Shown piece by piece: positions 17,234 to 26,697 of a stretch of 64,000 nucleotides of DNA (positions are counted from its first letter, which is position 1; each line of letters opens with the position of its first letter). The notes under the pieces are model-generated. The model saw only the letters and a list, made by a program, of their open reading frames with translations. It was not told the DNA's origin and did no database searches. Origin of the DNA: Marinifilaceae bacterium (GTDB lineage: Bacteria > Bacteroidota > Bacteroidia > Bacteroidales > Marinifilaceae); assembly GCA_016936255.1 (NCBI GenBank), contig JAFGYE010000107.1, positions 1 to 64,000 of the forward strand. The letters run 5' to 3'. A program made the position numbers and the translations under genes.

Positions 17234-17264
17234 ACAAAAGGATGCCTTGCTGGCATCCTTTTGT
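17234..17264 (-). terminator. Terminator after pdxJ
   Basis: A 13-bp perfect stem (ACAAAAGGATGCC at 17234-17246, complement at 17252-17264) with a 5-nt loop lies between the pdxJ stop and the hydrolase start. Confidence 0.85.
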
Positions 17265-17284
17265 AATATATAATAAGTTTCGAC

Positions 17285-17998
17285 TTATTTCAAACACCTA
17301 AGATACATCTGAATGGTATTTTCCAAACCATAGTACAATGAATCAGAAATAAGAGCATGTCCAATTGATACCTCTGCTAAATTCGGAATGTTATCATTAA
17401 AATATTTAAGATTTTCCAAACTCAAATCGTGTCCGGCATTAATTTCCAAGCCTAATTCGTGAGCTTTTTTTGCTGCAGTCACAAAAGGACGAATTGCTTC
17501 CTCCTTATTCTCAGGATAATTTGTTGCATAAGGTTCTGTGTATAGTTCTATGCGATCTGTTCCTGTAGAAACAGCACCTTCGATATTAGCCAGGTCTGTA
17601 TCAACAAAAATAGAGGTTCTGATTCCTGCGGCTTTAAATTCCTTTATTATTTCGATTAAAATATCACGGTTTTTAACTGTATCCCATCCCGCATTAGAGG
17701 TTAATGCCTCTGGAGGATCAGGAACAAGAGTAACCTGCGCCGGTTTTGCTTTTACAACCAAATCAATAAAATCCCGGGTTGGATACCCTTCAATATTAAA
17801 TTCGGTTGTAACTAAAGATTTTAAATCCCTAACATCCTGATAACGGATATGTCTTTCGTCAGGACGAGGATGTACTGTAATGCCTTCAGCTCCAAATCTT
17901 TCACAATCCAAAGCTACCTTGCAAACATTAGGAGTATTCCCTCCGCGGGCATTTCTAATTGTCGCAATTTTGTTTATATTTACACTAAGTCTGGTCAT
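17285..17998 (-). CDS. pdxJ: Pyridoxine 5'-phosphate synthase
   Basis: PdxJ condenses 1-deoxyxylulose 5-phosphate with 3-amino-2-oxopropyl phosphate in the DXP-dependent vitamin B6 pathway. The 237-residue TIM-barrel protein has the diagnostic N-terminus [18 protein letters not shown], the [17 protein letters not shown] loop with the active-site His and Arg, VTLVPD, the [13 protein letters not shown] segment and the C-terminal [16 protein letters not shown]. It is divergent from the CBS-protein gene. Confidence 0.96.
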   Translation of the reverse strand: MTRLSVNINKIATIRNARGGNTPNVCKVALDCERFGAEGITVHPRPDERHIRYQDVRDLKSLVTTEFNIEGYPTRDFIDLVVKAKPAQVTLVPDPPEALTSNAGWDTVKNRDILIEIIKEFKAAGIRTSIFVDTDLANIEGAVSTGTDRIELYTEPYATNYPENKEEAIRPFVTAAKKAHELGLEINAGHDLSLENLKYFNDNIPNLAEVSIGHALISDSLYYGLENTIQMYLRCLK

Positions 17999-18112
17999 TT
18001 TATAAAACTTTATAGGACGAATAATTAGGTGAAAAAAAGATACAAACTTACTTTGTATAATTAAATTCCCCTTAAGGCAAAATTAAAAGTAATTCCTAGA
18101 AAACAGGTATGT

Positions 18113-18778
18113 ATGATAGCAAAAGATTTAATTTCTGATGTTGTTCCGGTATTACGGGAAACCGATACCGGGATTCAAGCTCTTAACTGGATGGAGATTT
18201 TCAGAGTTTCTCATTTGCCAATAGTTAAGGGCGATGAGTTTCTGGGCTTAATTTCAGACAATGATATTTACGATTTAAACAAAGCAGAAGAACCTATTGG
18301 CGATCAAAAGTTATCCTTGTTTAGTCCTTATGTAAACGAAAATCATCATATCTACGAAGTAATAGAGATTATTTCAAGGCTTAAATTGACTGTGATACCA
18401 GTTTTGGAAGATGAGAAAACCTATGTTGGTCTTATAACATTAAACGATTTGATGCAATACATTGAAAGAATTTTTTCCGTTCGTGAACCTGGAGGAATAG
18501 TCGTGTTGGAACTTAATTCAGTTGATTATTCTTTAAGTGAAATATCAAGAATTGTAGAGAGTAATGATGCAAAAATTCTCAGTCTGTATGTGACATCATC
18601 TACGGATTCAAGAAAAATTGAATTAACAATTAAAATAAACCGAACCAATATCACTTCAATAATACAAACTTTTTTGCGTTACGATTACACCATTAAAACT
18701 ACCTATGTTCGTGAAGATGACATGAAAGATATGATGGAGGATCGATACAATTCGTTCATGAGGTTTCTAAATATCTAA
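18113..18778 (+). CDS. CBS-domain protein with C-terminal ACT-like region
   Basis: The 221-residue protein has two CBS motifs. The first is near residues 8-60 (VVPVLRETDTGIQALNWMEIFRVSHLPIV...FLGLISDNDIY) and the second near 75-125 (HHIYEVIEIISRLKLTVIPVLED...YVGLITLNDLM). An ACT-like beta-alpha region of about 80 residues follows (GGIVVLELNSVDYSLSEISRIVE). Such AcuB-like proteins sense adenine nucleotides; the target is unknown here. The gene leads into nadK on the same strand, a neighbourhood that suggests, but does not prove, a link to nucleotide or NAD(P) status. Confidence 0.82.
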   Translation: MIAKDLISDVVPVLRETDTGIQALNWMEIFRVSHLPIVKGDEFLGLISDNDIYDLNKAEEPIGDQKLSLFSPYVNENHHIYEVIEIISRLKLTVIPVLEDEKTYVGLITLNDLMQYIERIFSVREPGGIVVLELNSVDYSLSEISRIVESNDAKILSLYVTSSTDSRKIELTIKINRTNITSIIQTFLRYDYTIKTTYVREDDMKDMMEDRYNSFMRFLNI

Positions 18779-18818
18779 AAAGCTTAAGTTTTAGGCTTCT
18801 TTTTCTGCATAGAATTCT

Positions 18819-18847
18819 TGCCACTAATCAGATTACTCTATATTTGT
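18819..18847 (+). promoter_or_regulatory. Candidate Bacteroidota promoter upstream of nadK
   Basis: A TTG (18819-18821) and a perfect TAnnTTTG element (TATATTTG, 18840-18847) lie 18 bp apart. This is close to the Bacteroidota -33/-7 layout. The implied leader to nadK would be about 130 nt. Confidence 0.4.
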
Positions 18848-18986
18848 GCTAAACATTACTTAAACAGACATACCAAGCCAATCTTAAGGTTTTATTGGAT
18901 TTTAAGTGAGTGTAAATTTAAAAAGGTTTTAGAATTTTTTGGATTCTGTTGCCCGGGCAAATAAACAAAACGCAAATTTGTGAAGT

Positions 18987-19871
18987 ATGAAAATTGCACT
19001 TTTTGGCAAATCATTTAACGAAAGCTTTACCGAAAGCTTTATTATGATGTTTGATGTTTTTGTCAGGCATAAAATAGAAGTAATAATTTATGAGCCTTTT
19101 TATGATTTTCTAATCAGGGAAATTAATTTTAAACCTCCTGTTCAGACTTGTTTTCATAGCAATAAGGATTTAGACAAGGAAGTGGATTTCTTCTTTAGTA
19201 TTGGCGGCGATGGTACTTTTTTGGACGCAGTGACATTCGTGCGTGATTCGGGAATTCCATTGGTTGGTATTAATAGTGGTAGGCTAGGTTTTATGGCCGA
19301 TATTGCTCAGGATGAAATACCTCAGGCTTTAGCCGATATTGTAGCCGGAGACTATAGTTTTGAGGAGCGGAACTTACTGCGGTTGGAAACATCCCGGAAT
19401 GGCTTGTTTGAAGAATTTAATTATGCTTTAAACGAATTTACTGTTCATAAAACAGATTCAGCTTCGATGATTACCATTCACACCTATCTGAATAATGAGT
19501 ATTTAAATTCTTATTGGGCAGATGGTTTAATTATCGCGACACCAACCGGATCAACAGCATATTCGTTAAGTGTTGGTGGACCTATATTAATTCCGAACAC
19601 TCAAAATTTTATTATTTCACCTATTTCTCCGCACAATCTTACCGTTCGACCGATTGTTGTGCCTAATCATCATGAAATAACACTTCGGGTTGAAGGACGA
19701 AGTGATAGTTATTTGGCTTCGCTTGATTCTCGCTCCTGTACTTTTGAATCATCAATCGAGCTTAAAATCAGGAGGGCCGATTTTCGGATTAAGGTCTTAA
19801 AACTAAAAACTCACAGCTTTTACGGAACCTTGAGAAATAAGCTCATGTGGGGTGCTGATAAACGTAATTAG
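18987..19871 (+). CDS. nadK: NAD kinase
   Basis: NadK phosphorylates NAD to NADP. Motifs in the 294-residue protein are GGDGTFLDAV (about 74-83), the NEFTVHKTDSASMITI substrate segment (about 149-164) and the glycine-rich GLIIATPTGSTAYSLSVGGPI (about 183). The IVVPNHHEITLRVEGR strand follows near the C-terminus. The start at 18987 gives a normal N-terminus. It lies upstream of the porG-like gene in the order seen in other Bacteroidota envelope clusters. Confidence 0.95.
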   Translation: MKIALFGKSFNESFTESFIMMFDVFVRHKIEVIIYEPFYDFLIREINFKPPVQTCFHSNKDLDKEVDFFFSIGGDGTFLDAVTFVRDSGIPLVGINSGRLGFMADIAQDEIPQALADIVAGDYSFEERNLLRLETSRNGLFEEFNYALNEFTVHKTDSASMITIHTYLNNEYLNSYWADGLIIATPTGSTAYSLSVGGPILIPNTQNFIISPISPHNLTVRPIVVPNHHEITLRVEGRSDSYLASLDSRSCTFESSIELKIRRADFRIKVLKLKTHSFYGTLRNKLMWGADKRN

Positions 19872-19909
19872 AGAGTAATTTTATTTGGTTTTCTGTTTTA
19901 ACAAAATTT

Positions 19910-19935
19910 AACGCCGGGTTGGCGTTATTTTTTTT
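19910..19935 (+). terminator. Terminator after nadK
   Basis: AACGCC and GGCGTT form a short stem around a 5-nt loop, followed by a long T-run. Confidence 0.75.
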
Positions 19936-19964
19936 CATTGATAAGGTTTTTTAAGATTATATGT

Positions 19965-19972
19965 TACTTTTG
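19965..19972 (+). promoter_or_regulatory. Candidate -7 element before the porG-like gene
   Basis: TACTTTTG at 19965-19972 fits TAnnTTTG. The nearest upstream TTG is 24 bp away, longer than ideal. It would start the envelope operon beyond the nadK terminator. Confidence 0.4.
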
Positions 19973-20082
19973 TAGCTTGTGAATAAATTAAGATGGAATA
20001 GACCCTCTTCAAACCAACGTTTTTAGGAGCTTAAGCATCAACTTTTGTTTATTTGCAAGAAGGAAAACACAAACTTGATTTC

Positions 20083-20748
20083 ATGTATAAACTGATATTA
20101 GGAATACTGTTTTTTGCGATTGGAAATTCAGCTTTTTCGCAGACAAAAGCAGAGTTGGGCTTCTTTGGAGGAGTCTCCTATTATATGGGTGATATTAATC
20201 CTCAAAAGCAGTTTTATTCAAATTCAGTTGCCTTGGGAGGAATTTATCGATATAATTTTAATTCAAGGTACTCTTTAAGAGCAGGCATGCTGTTTTCAGG
20301 TTTAAAAGCAGAGGATAAGGATTTTAATAATTCATATCAACAGGCAAGAGGTGCATCATTCAAAACAGATTTAGTTGATCTATCCTTACAGGTAGAATTT
20401 AATTTTCAGTCTTTTTGGTCACCTAAAAAAACGAAGAGCCAGACTCTGGTTCCTTACCTTACCGGAGGGATTGGATACATTGCTCCAAGTAGTACAAGCT
20501 CTTCATTCACAATTCCAATGGGAGTTGGTGTGAAAACGAACTTAACGGGCAGATGGACGGCCGCTTTGGAATGGAGTTTTAGAAAAAGTTTTACCGATGA
20601 TCTGGATCATCTCGATGATCCAAATGATCTTAATAAAAGTAGTTTAGTACACAATAACGATTGGGCATCTTTTTTTGGAGTAATAATAAGTTATAAATTG
20701 TTCCCCGATAATGAAGAATGTCATTCATACGATCGCTTTGTAAAATAA
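20083..20748 (+). CDS. DUF6089 / PorG-like outer membrane protein
   Basis: This 221-residue protein (from the ATG at 20083) has a Sec signal peptide (MYKLILGILFFAIGNSAFSQ). An outer-membrane beta-barrel pattern follows: AELGFFGGVSYYMGDINPQKQF, SLRAGMLFSG, PYLTGGIGYIA and WTAALEWSFRKSFTDDLDHLDD. In Porphyromonas gingivalis the type IX secretion protein PorG (PG0189) is encoded just before uppS, Omp85/BamA and two OmpH genes. The same order here supports PorG orthology. The frame opens at a TTG at 20053, but those ten residues would precede the signal peptide. The gap to uppS is 3 bp. Confidence 0.82.
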   Translation: MYKLILGILFFAIGNSAFSQTKAELGFFGGVSYYMGDINPQKQFYSNSVALGGIYRYNFNSRYSLRAGMLFSGLKAEDKDFNNSYQQARGASFKTDLVDLSLQVEFNFQSFWSPKKTKSQTLVPYLTGGIGYIAPSSTSSSFTIPMGVGVKTNLTGRWTAALEWSFRKSFTDDLDHLDDPNDLNKSSLVHNNDWASFFGVIISYKLFPDNEECHSYDRFVK

Positions 20749-20751
20749 AAT

Positions 20752-21498
20752 ATGTCATTTAAAGATAAAATAGTAAAGGAAAAGCTGCCTATTCATCTTG
20801 CCATTATTATGGATGGGAATGGGAGATGGGCAAAAATGCGGGGAGAACATCGTATTGTTGGTCATCAGAACGGCGTTGAAGCAGTAAGGCAAACTGTTGA
20901 AGCAGCCGGTGAGCTTGGAATTTCTTATTTAACCCTGTATGCATTTTCTACCGAGAATTGGAACCGGCCTCAGGATGAGGTTTTAGGATTAATGTCCTTG
21001 TTGGTTGAAGCAATAGAAAATGAGACTCCTACTTTAATGAAGAACAATGTTCGCCTGCAGGCAATTGGCGATTTGGCAAGTTTACCAATTGAAGTAAGGG
21101 AGAAATTACAGGGAACAATTTCCAATACATCTGGGAATTCTGGTTTGACTTTGGTTTTAGCCTTAAGTTATAGCTCGAGATGGGAAATTGTGAATGCAGT
21201 TAAAAATATTGCAAGTCTGGTTCAAAATGGAGAGATATCTCTGGATGAAATTAATTCGGACTTGTTCTCCAATCAACTTACAACAAAAGGTATTCCTGAT
21301 CCGGAACTTTTGATAAGGACGAGTGGAGAAAGCAGAATCAGCAATTTTCTTTTATGGCAAATAGCTTATTCTGAATTGTATTTTACTGAATTATTCTGGC
21401 CTGATTTTAATAAAGAAGAGCTTTATAAAGCACTTTTTGATTATCAGAACAGAGAGCGTCGGTTTGGTAAGATTAGTGAACAAATTAAAGATAAATAA
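20752..21498 (+). CDS. uppS: Isoprenyl transferase (undecaprenyl diphosphate synthase)
   Basis: UppS builds the C55 lipid carrier for peptidoglycan and other glycans by cis-prenyl transfer. The 248-residue protein contains [16 protein letters not shown] with the catalytic Asp, [21 protein letters not shown], and the C-terminal [24 protein letters not shown] with the diphosphate-binding Arg residues and conserved Glu. It sits between the porG-like gene and bamA with very short gaps, so it is part of one operon. Confidence 0.96.
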   Translation: MSFKDKIVKEKLPIHLAIIMDGNGRWAKMRGEHRIVGHQNGVEAVRQTVEAAGELGISYLTLYAFSTENWNRPQDEVLGLMSLLVEAIENETPTLMKNNVRLQAIGDLASLPIEVREKLQGTISNTSGNSGLTLVLALSYSSRWEIVNAVKNIASLVQNGEISLDEINSDLFSNQLTTKGIPDPELLIRTSGESRISNFLLWQIAYSELYFTELFWPDFNKEELYKALFDYQNRERRFGKISEQIKDK

Positions 21499-21522
21499 GC
21501 ATTAACCATTATAATTCAAGTA

Positions 21523-24045
21523 ATGATTAAAAGATTAACTTTCATTTTTACTCTATTTTTAAGTTTTAGTGCATTAGCACAGGAAACCGATACAATCTAC
21601 AATCCGGTAACTCATTATTCTTCTCCAAAAAGTTATGAATTGGGTGGCGTTACAGTAACAGGGGTAAAACATTTGGAAAATAATGTTTTGGTGCAAATTT
21701 CAGGTCTTCGCGTTGGTTCTATGATTGAAGTTCCTGGTGAAAAGGTGACAAATGCAATTAATAAATTGTATAAACAAGGTCTCTTCTCAGACATTCAAAT
21801 TACAGCAACTAAGGAAATAGGGAATAAAATTTACCTTAACATTCAACTTCAGGAACGCCCTCGATTGTCTTTGGTAAATTATAATGGAACATCAAAAAGT
21901 GAAACAACAAAGCTGAAAGAAAGATTAAAGCTGATGAAAGGAACTCAGGTTACCGATTATCTGGTTACAAACACAAAAACCATAGTTGAAGGATACTTTA
22001 AAGAAAAAGGCTTTTACAATACGATTGTTTCTGTTATTCAAAGGGACGATTCAGCAGAGGAAAATAGTGTGATACTTGATGTTAATATTGATAGAAACAA
22101 CAAAATTAAGATTAAGAATATTTTTGTTGAGGGAAATACAGCGTTTACCGATAAAAAGGTGAAAAAAGCAATCAAGGATTCAAAAGAGAAAACATTAAGA
22201 AATTTCTTGAAATCTTCAAAATATATTGAAGAAAAGTGGAATGAAGATAAATTGACTTTAATCGAGAAGTACAACGAAAAAGGTTATCGTGATGCCCTTG
22301 TTTTATCGGATAGTATTGAACAGGTATCTGAGGATAGAGTGAATATTCATGTGAAAGTGAAAGAAGGAAATCAGTATTTCTTCAATAATATTGACTGGGT
22401 GGGTAACACAGTGTATACAGGTTACTGGTTGCAAAGGGTTTTGCAGATAAAAAAAGGTGATGTTTACAATCAAACTTTGCTTGATGAAAGATTAACCAGT
22501 GATGATGATGCTGTTAGTAATCAATATCTGGACAAAGGATATTTGTTCTTTAACGTGAATCCAGTAGAGACAGTTATTGGAAAGGATTCGATTAATCTAG
22601 AGATGAGAATCGTTGAAGGAAAGCAGGCAACTATAGATAGAGTAAATATTATTGGAAATACAAAAACTCATGAGCATGTTGCTCGTCGGGAGTTGTATAC
22701 ATATCCTGGCGAATTGTTTAGTAAGTCGGATATTATCCGAAGTGTCCGGGAATTGGCTCAGTTAGGTCACTTTGATCCGGAGGCAATAAGTCCGGATGTA
22801 AAACCTCACCCAGAAAGTGGAACTGTTGATATTAATTACAAGTTAGAGGAAAAAGCGAATGACCAGATTGAACTTTCCGGAGGATGGGGAGCTGGAATGA
22901 TTATTGGTACTGTTGGTTTGAAGTTTTCTAATTTTTCAATCAGAAATATTTTCAATAAAGAAGCCTGGAGTCCTCTGCCTACAGGAGACGGACAAACATT
23001 GAGTATACGTGCTCAGACAAATGGTTCATACTACAATTCTTATAGTATGTCATTTACGGAGCCTTGGTTAGGTGGTAAAAAACCAACTTCATTAAGCACT
23101 TCAATTTATTATTCTCAGCAAACCGGATATAGTCGTTCTTATAGCAGAAACTATAGTTATGGTGGAATGGGTGGCAATTCTGATCAAAGTCAGAAGGTAT
23201 TTGGAGCAAGTGTAGGTTTGGCACGTCGTTTAAAGTGGCCTGATAATTATTTCTCTTTGTATAATGAAGTTAGCTATCAAAACTATAGATTAAAGGATTG
23301 GCAATATTATTTAATCTCTGACGGAACATCCAATAATTTCAGTTTTACAACTACTCTATCAAGGAGTTCTATCGATAATCCGTTATATACCAGAAGAGGT
23401 TCTTCATTTTCTTTAAGCGTTAAATTGACACCGCCATTTTCATTTTTCGATAATGTAAATTATGGGAGTGGCAATACCAGCGATCAGGAAAGATACAAAT
23501 GGATTGAATATCACAAATGGGTATTTAAAGGGAAAATGTATTCTTCGTTGTTGAATAGTACAGATAAATTGGTTTTGTATACCGGCACAGAGTTTGGATA
23601 TTTGGGGTATTATAATAAAGATAAAAGATCACCTTTTGAAGGATTTGAAGTTGGTGGTGATGGTATGTCCGGATACAGTATGTACGGTAGTGACAACATT
23701 GGATTAAGAGGATATGAGAATGGATCTTTAACTCCCGTAAGTGCAACCGGCAGACGATTGGGTGGAAATATTTATTCTAAATTTACTGCAGAGGTTCGGT
23801 ACCCATTATCTTTAAGTCAGTCTGCAACCATTTATGCCTTGGCATTTGCTGAAGCTGGAAACGCATGGTATGATTTTGAAGATTTTCAACCATTCAATTT
23901 GAAGCGTTCTGCTGGTGTTGGCCTTAGAATATTCCTTCCTATGTTTGGATTATTAGGAATTGATTATGGATACGGTTTTGATGAAGCGAATCAGACAGGA
24001 CAAAACGGTGGTCAATTCCATTTTGTAATTGGTCAACAATTTTAA
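21523..24045 (+). CDS. bamA: Outer membrane assembly factor BamA
   Basis: BamA inserts beta-barrel proteins into the outer membrane. The 840-residue protein has a signal peptide (to about LSFSALAQ), then five POTRA-like repeats over about residues 35-440; repeats are visible as VTVTGVKHLEN, LVNYNGTSKSETTKL, KNIFVEGNTAFTDKKVKKAI, FNNIDWVGNTVYTG and RVNIIGNTKTHEHVARREL. A 16-strand barrel domain then runs to residue 840. It contains a conserved GLRGYENGSLTP segment, the VRGF-like lid motif (as LRGY), and ends in an aromatic residue (HFVIGQQF). It lies downstream of uppS and upstream of two Skp-like chaperones, its functional partners. Confidence 0.94.
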   Translation: MIKRLTFIFTLFLSFSALAQETDTIYNPVTHYSSPKSYELGGVTVTGVKHLENNVLVQISGLRVGSMIEVPGEKVTNAINKLYKQGLFSDIQITATKEIGNKIYLNIQLQERPRLSLVNYNGTSKSETTKLKERLKLMKGTQVTDYLVTNTKTIVEGYFKEKGFYNTIVSVIQRDDSAEENSVILDVNIDRNNKIKIKNIFVEGNTAFTDKKVKKAIKDSKEKTLRNFLKSSKYIEEKWNEDKLTLIEKYNEKGYRDALVLSDSIEQVSEDRVNIHVKVKEGNQYFFNNIDWVGNTVYTGYWLQRVLQIKKGDVYNQTLLDERLTSDDDAVSNQYLDKGYLFFNVNPVETVIGKDSINLEMRIVEGKQATIDRVNIIGNTKTHEHVARRELYTYPGELFSKSDIIRSVRELAQLGHFDPEAISPDVKPHPESGTVDINYKLEEKANDQIELSGGWGAGMIIGTVGLKFSNFSIRNIFNKEAWSPLPTGDGQTLSIRAQTNGSYYNSYSMSFTEPWLGGKKPTSLSTSIYYSQQTGYSRSYSRNYSYGGMGGNSDQSQKVFGASVGLARRLKWPDNYFSLYNEVSYQNYRLKDWQYYLISDGTSNNFSFTTTLSRSSIDNPLYTRRGSSFSLSVKLTPPFSFFDNVNYGSGNTSDQERYKWIEYHKWVFKGKMYSSLLNSTDKLVLYTGTEFGYLGYYNKDKRSPFEGFEVGGDGMSGYSMYGSDNIGLRGYENGSLTPVSATGRRLGGNIYSKFTAEVRYPLSLSQSATIYALAFAEAGNAWYDFEDFQPFNLKRSAGVGLRIFLPMFGLLGIDYGYGFDEANQTGQNGGQFHFVIGQQF

Positions 24046-24121
24046 CATATTTTATGTAACTGGTCTTTGGCGCTATTATAATTTAAGTTATTTTAGACTT
24101 TAATTCTAAATTAAGAATCAA

Positions 24122-24643
24122 ATGAAGCGTTTAGTATTAATAATTGGATGTGTATGTGTATTGATAGGGAATTTGTATTCTCAACAACGTTACGGATTCG
24201 TTGATACAGAATATATTCTCGATAAAATGCCGGATTATAAAAATGCTCAGGAACAACTTGATCAGATTTCAAGTAATTGGCAAATAGAAATTGAGAAAAT
24301 AGCTTCTGAAATAAAAGATTTACAAGCAAAGTTTAGGGCTGATGAGGTGTTCTTATCTTCAGAAATGAGAGAGAAAAGGGAAAAAGAGATTTTTAGTATG
24401 GAAATTTCTGCTCAAAAGCTCCAGCAAAAGTATTTTGGAATAAACGGAGATCTTTATAAAAAACGTCAGGAATTAATAAAGCCAATTCAGGATGATATTT
24501 ATGAAGCAATAAAAGAAATTGCAAAAGACGGAACTTATGGTATGATTATTGACCGTGCTAACGGGCCAACAATTATATACAGTAACCAAAAGTTTGATTT
24601 AAGTGATAAGGTGCTGTATAAGTTAGGTATTCGAACTAATTAA
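24122..24643 (+). CDS. OmpH/Skp-family periplasmic chaperone
   Basis: This 173-residue protein has a signal peptide (MKRLVLIIGCVCVLIGNLYSQ). The OmpH start RYGFVDTEYILDKMPDYKNAQEQL follows, then a long charged coiled coil (about 45-120). The closing segment DGTYGMIIDRANGPTIIY is characteristic of Skp/OmpH. It holds unfolded outer membrane proteins in the periplasm for BamA. A second paralogue follows 30 bp later; tandem ompH genes after bamA are typical of Bacteroidota. Confidence 0.92.
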   Translation: MKRLVLIIGCVCVLIGNLYSQQRYGFVDTEYILDKMPDYKNAQEQLDQISSNWQIEIEKIASEIKDLQAKFRADEVFLSSEMREKREKEIFSMEISAQKLQQKYFGINGDLYKKRQELIKPIQDDIYEAIKEIAKDGTYGMIIDRANGPTIIYSNQKFDLSDKVLYKLGIRTN

Positions 24644-24673
24644 AATTAAAATAAAAACTAACTGAGTGATATT

Positions 24674-25189
24674 ATGAGACATTTTTTAAAAGTAACTTTA
24701 TTAGCCATTATCCTATCTGCAGGTTCAAGTACATTTGCGCAAACCTTAAAATTTGGCCATATCGACTCGAATAAATTACTGTCGATTATGCCTGAAAAAG
24801 AGCAGGCACAAAAACAAATTCAAGCTGCGGCAGCAGAGTATGATGCTCAAATTAAAGCCATGAGAGAAGAGTATCAAACTTTGGTAAATGCTTATGTAGA
24901 AAAAAGAGAAACTCTTTCAGAGGCTGTTAGAGCAAATAAAGAGAAAGAAATCCAGGATTTGCAAAATCGTATGCAGACATTTGATGGATTTGCTCAGCAA
25001 GAACTTCAAAAAAAGCAAAATGAATTATTAAAGCCAATTTTCGATAAAGCTTCAGCTGCAATAAAGGCTGTGGGTGCTGAGAATGGATTCATTTATGTTT
25101 TTGATATTAGTACTGGTGTTATCTTGTTCAACTCAAATAACAGTGTTGATATTATGCCATTGGTAAAAACAAAATTAGGAATACTGTAA
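24674..25189 (+). CDS. OmpH/Skp-family periplasmic chaperone, second copy
   Basis: This 171-residue paralogue of the preceding gene has its own signal peptide (ending STFAQ). It has the LKFGHIDSNKLLSIMPEKEQAQKQI start, a coiled-coil tentacle region (about 45-125), and a C-terminal AAIKAVGAENGFIYVFDISTG body segment. It is the last gene before the operon terminator. Residues differ considerably from the first copy, so it may serve different clients or form mixed trimers, which is inference. Confidence 0.92.
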   Translation: MRHFLKVTLLAIILSAGSSTFAQTLKFGHIDSNKLLSIMPEKEQAQKQIQAAAAEYDAQIKAMREEYQTLVNAYVEKRETLSEAVRANKEKEIQDLQNRMQTFDGFAQQELQKKQNELLKPIFDKASAAIKAVGAENGFIYVFDISTGVILFNSNNSVDIMPLVKTKLGIL

Positions 25190-25209
25190 ATATTTTTCAG
25201 GATATTGTG

Positions 25210-25238
25210 AAAAGGTGGTATTTTTAATACCACCTTTT
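25210..25238 (+). terminator. Terminator after the bamA-ompH operon
   Basis: AAAAGGTGGTATT (25210-25222) pairs perfectly with AATACCACCTTTT (25226-25238) across a TTT loop. The racemase ATG lies just beyond at 25254, so murI must read through it or use its own promoter. Confidence 0.85.
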
Positions 25239-25253
25239 CTTATTTTTACCAGA

Positions 25254-26081
25254 ATGATAAAAAATAGTCAGCCCATTGGTGTTTTCGATTCAGGATATGG
25301 AGGTTTAACCGTATTAAATGAACTGCTTAAGAGCTTACCTGAATATGATTTTATTTATCTGGGAGATAATGCCAGAAGTCCGTATGGTACCCGTTCATTT
25401 GATGTTGTATATGACTATACTTTAGAGGCGGTTGAACAACTTTTTTCAATGGGCTGTGAGTTGGTTATACTTGCATGTAATACCGCTTCGGCTAAAGCAC
25501 TTCGTACCATACAGCAACGCGATTTGCCTAAAATAAATTCCAACAGAAGGGTTTTAGGGGTTATTCGTCCTAGTGTTGAAGAGGTTTCTAAAATAACCAA
25601 GTCCAAACATATTGGTGTAATGGGAACCGTAGGCACAATTCGTTCCAATTCTTATCCAATGGAGATTGCTAAATTGTTCCCGGATGTTGTTGTTGTTCAG
25701 GAGGCTTGTCCAATGTGGGTTCCCTTGGTTGAAAATAATGAGATTGAAACGGCTGGAGGCAGGTATTTCATCAAAAAGAACATTGATAGTTTATTGGCTA
25801 AAGACCCTCTTATCGATTCGATAATATTAGGTTGTACTCATTATCCTTTGATGAAATCAGAGATTCAGAAAATGCTTCCTGATCATATACAGTTGGTTTC
25901 TCAGGGAGAGATTGTTGCCCGAAGTTTAAAAGATTACCTTTTTAGGCATCCGGAAATGGATGTGAGATGTAGTAAAAATTCAATTTGTGAATTCTTTACA
26001 ACAGAATTTGTAGATAGTTTTGAGGAAAAGGCCGGTCGATTTCTTAATATTACTTTAAAGGCTCAGCATATCAGCTATTAA
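25254..26081 (+). CDS. murI: Glutamate racemase
   Basis: MurI makes D-glutamate for peptidoglycan. Both catalytic cysteines are present, in ILACNTASAKAL and IILGCTHYPLM. The N-terminal QPIGVFDSGYGGLTVL and YLGDNARSPYG segments are also present. The frame opens at 25215, but the first 13 residues there would read through the terminator hairpin. The ATG at 25254 (275 residues) is the family-like start. The short distance from the terminator leaves little room for a separate promoter. Confidence 0.95.
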   Translation: MIKNSQPIGVFDSGYGGLTVLNELLKSLPEYDFIYLGDNARSPYGTRSFDVVYDYTLEAVEQLFSMGCELVILACNTASAKALRTIQQRDLPKINSNRRVLGVIRPSVEEVSKITKSKHIGVMGTVGTIRSNSYPMEIAKLFPDVVVVQEACPMWVPLVENNEIETAGGRYFIKKNIDSLLAKDPLIDSIILGCTHYPLMKSEIQKMLPDHIQLVSQGEIVARSLKDYLFRHPEMDVRCSKNSICEFFTTEFVDSFEEKAGRFLNITLKAQHISY

Positions 26082-26105
26082 CTGTTACAAGAGCTTTAGT
26101 ATAAC

Positions 26106-26146
26106 AAAACAGAGCCTTTCAATATAAAATTGAAAGGCTCTGTTTT
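26106..26146. terminator. Strong bidirectional terminator
   Basis: An 18-bp perfect stem (26106-26123 with 26129-26146) with flanking A- and T-tracts separates convergent murI and the gamma-carbonic-anhydrase-like gene. Confidence 0.92.
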
Positions 26147-26160
26147 TGTTTTAAGCTGAA

Positions 26161-26697
26161 TTACTTTTTGATGCTTTCTTCATCTTCTTTGTACCAGCTT
26201 GCATACATCGCATAGCTGTTGGCAATACGATTTATTTCGCCTTCTAATAATTCCGGACTTAGTTCCTTTATTTTTTTTGCCGGAGAACCCGCATATACAC
26301 TTCCAGATTCTACATGAGTTCCTTTTGTTACAACGGAACCAGCAGCAATAATCGCATTGCTTTCAATAATTGCATCATCAAGAACTACAGCGGCCATGCC
26401 AATAAGCACGTTATCTTTAATTGTGCAACCATGCACCACTGCATTGTGGGCGATAGATACGTTATTCCCAATTGTGGTTGGTGATTTTTTATAAGTTGCG
26501 TGTATGGTCGCATTATCTTGAACATTCACGTTGTTTCCAAGACGAATAGAATGAACATCTCCACGTAAAACGGCACTGTACCAGATACTGCAATCATTTC
26601 CCATCTCAACATCACCAATAATGGCGGCGGTTTCTGCTAAAAAGCAATTGTCTCCAAATACCGGAGTATTTCCATTTAATTTTCTAATAAATGCCAT
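26161..26697 (-). CDS. Gamma-carbonic-anhydrase-like hexapeptide-repeat protein
   Basis: The 178-residue protein is a left-handed beta-helix built of hexapeptide repeats (VEMGNDCSIWYSAVLRGDVHSIRLGNNVNVQDNATIH...). The putative metal ligands are histidines in NATIHAT, VSIAHNAVVHG and the following turns. It belongs to the YrdA/PaaY gamma carbonic anhydrase-like family; carbonic anhydrase activity varies among members, so only family assignment is secure. It is monocistronic, with a TAnnTTTG-like element (complement of 26722-26729) just upstream of the ATG. Confidence 0.9.
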   Translation of the reverse strand: MAFIRKLNGNTPVFGDNCFLAETAAIIGDVEMGNDCSIWYSAVLRGDVHSIRLGNNVNVQDNATIHATYKKSPTTIGNNVSIAHNAVVHGCTIKDNVLIGMAAVVLDDAIIESNAIIAAGSVVTKGTHVESGSVYAGSPAKKIKELSPELLEGEINRIANSYAMYASWYKEDEESIKK

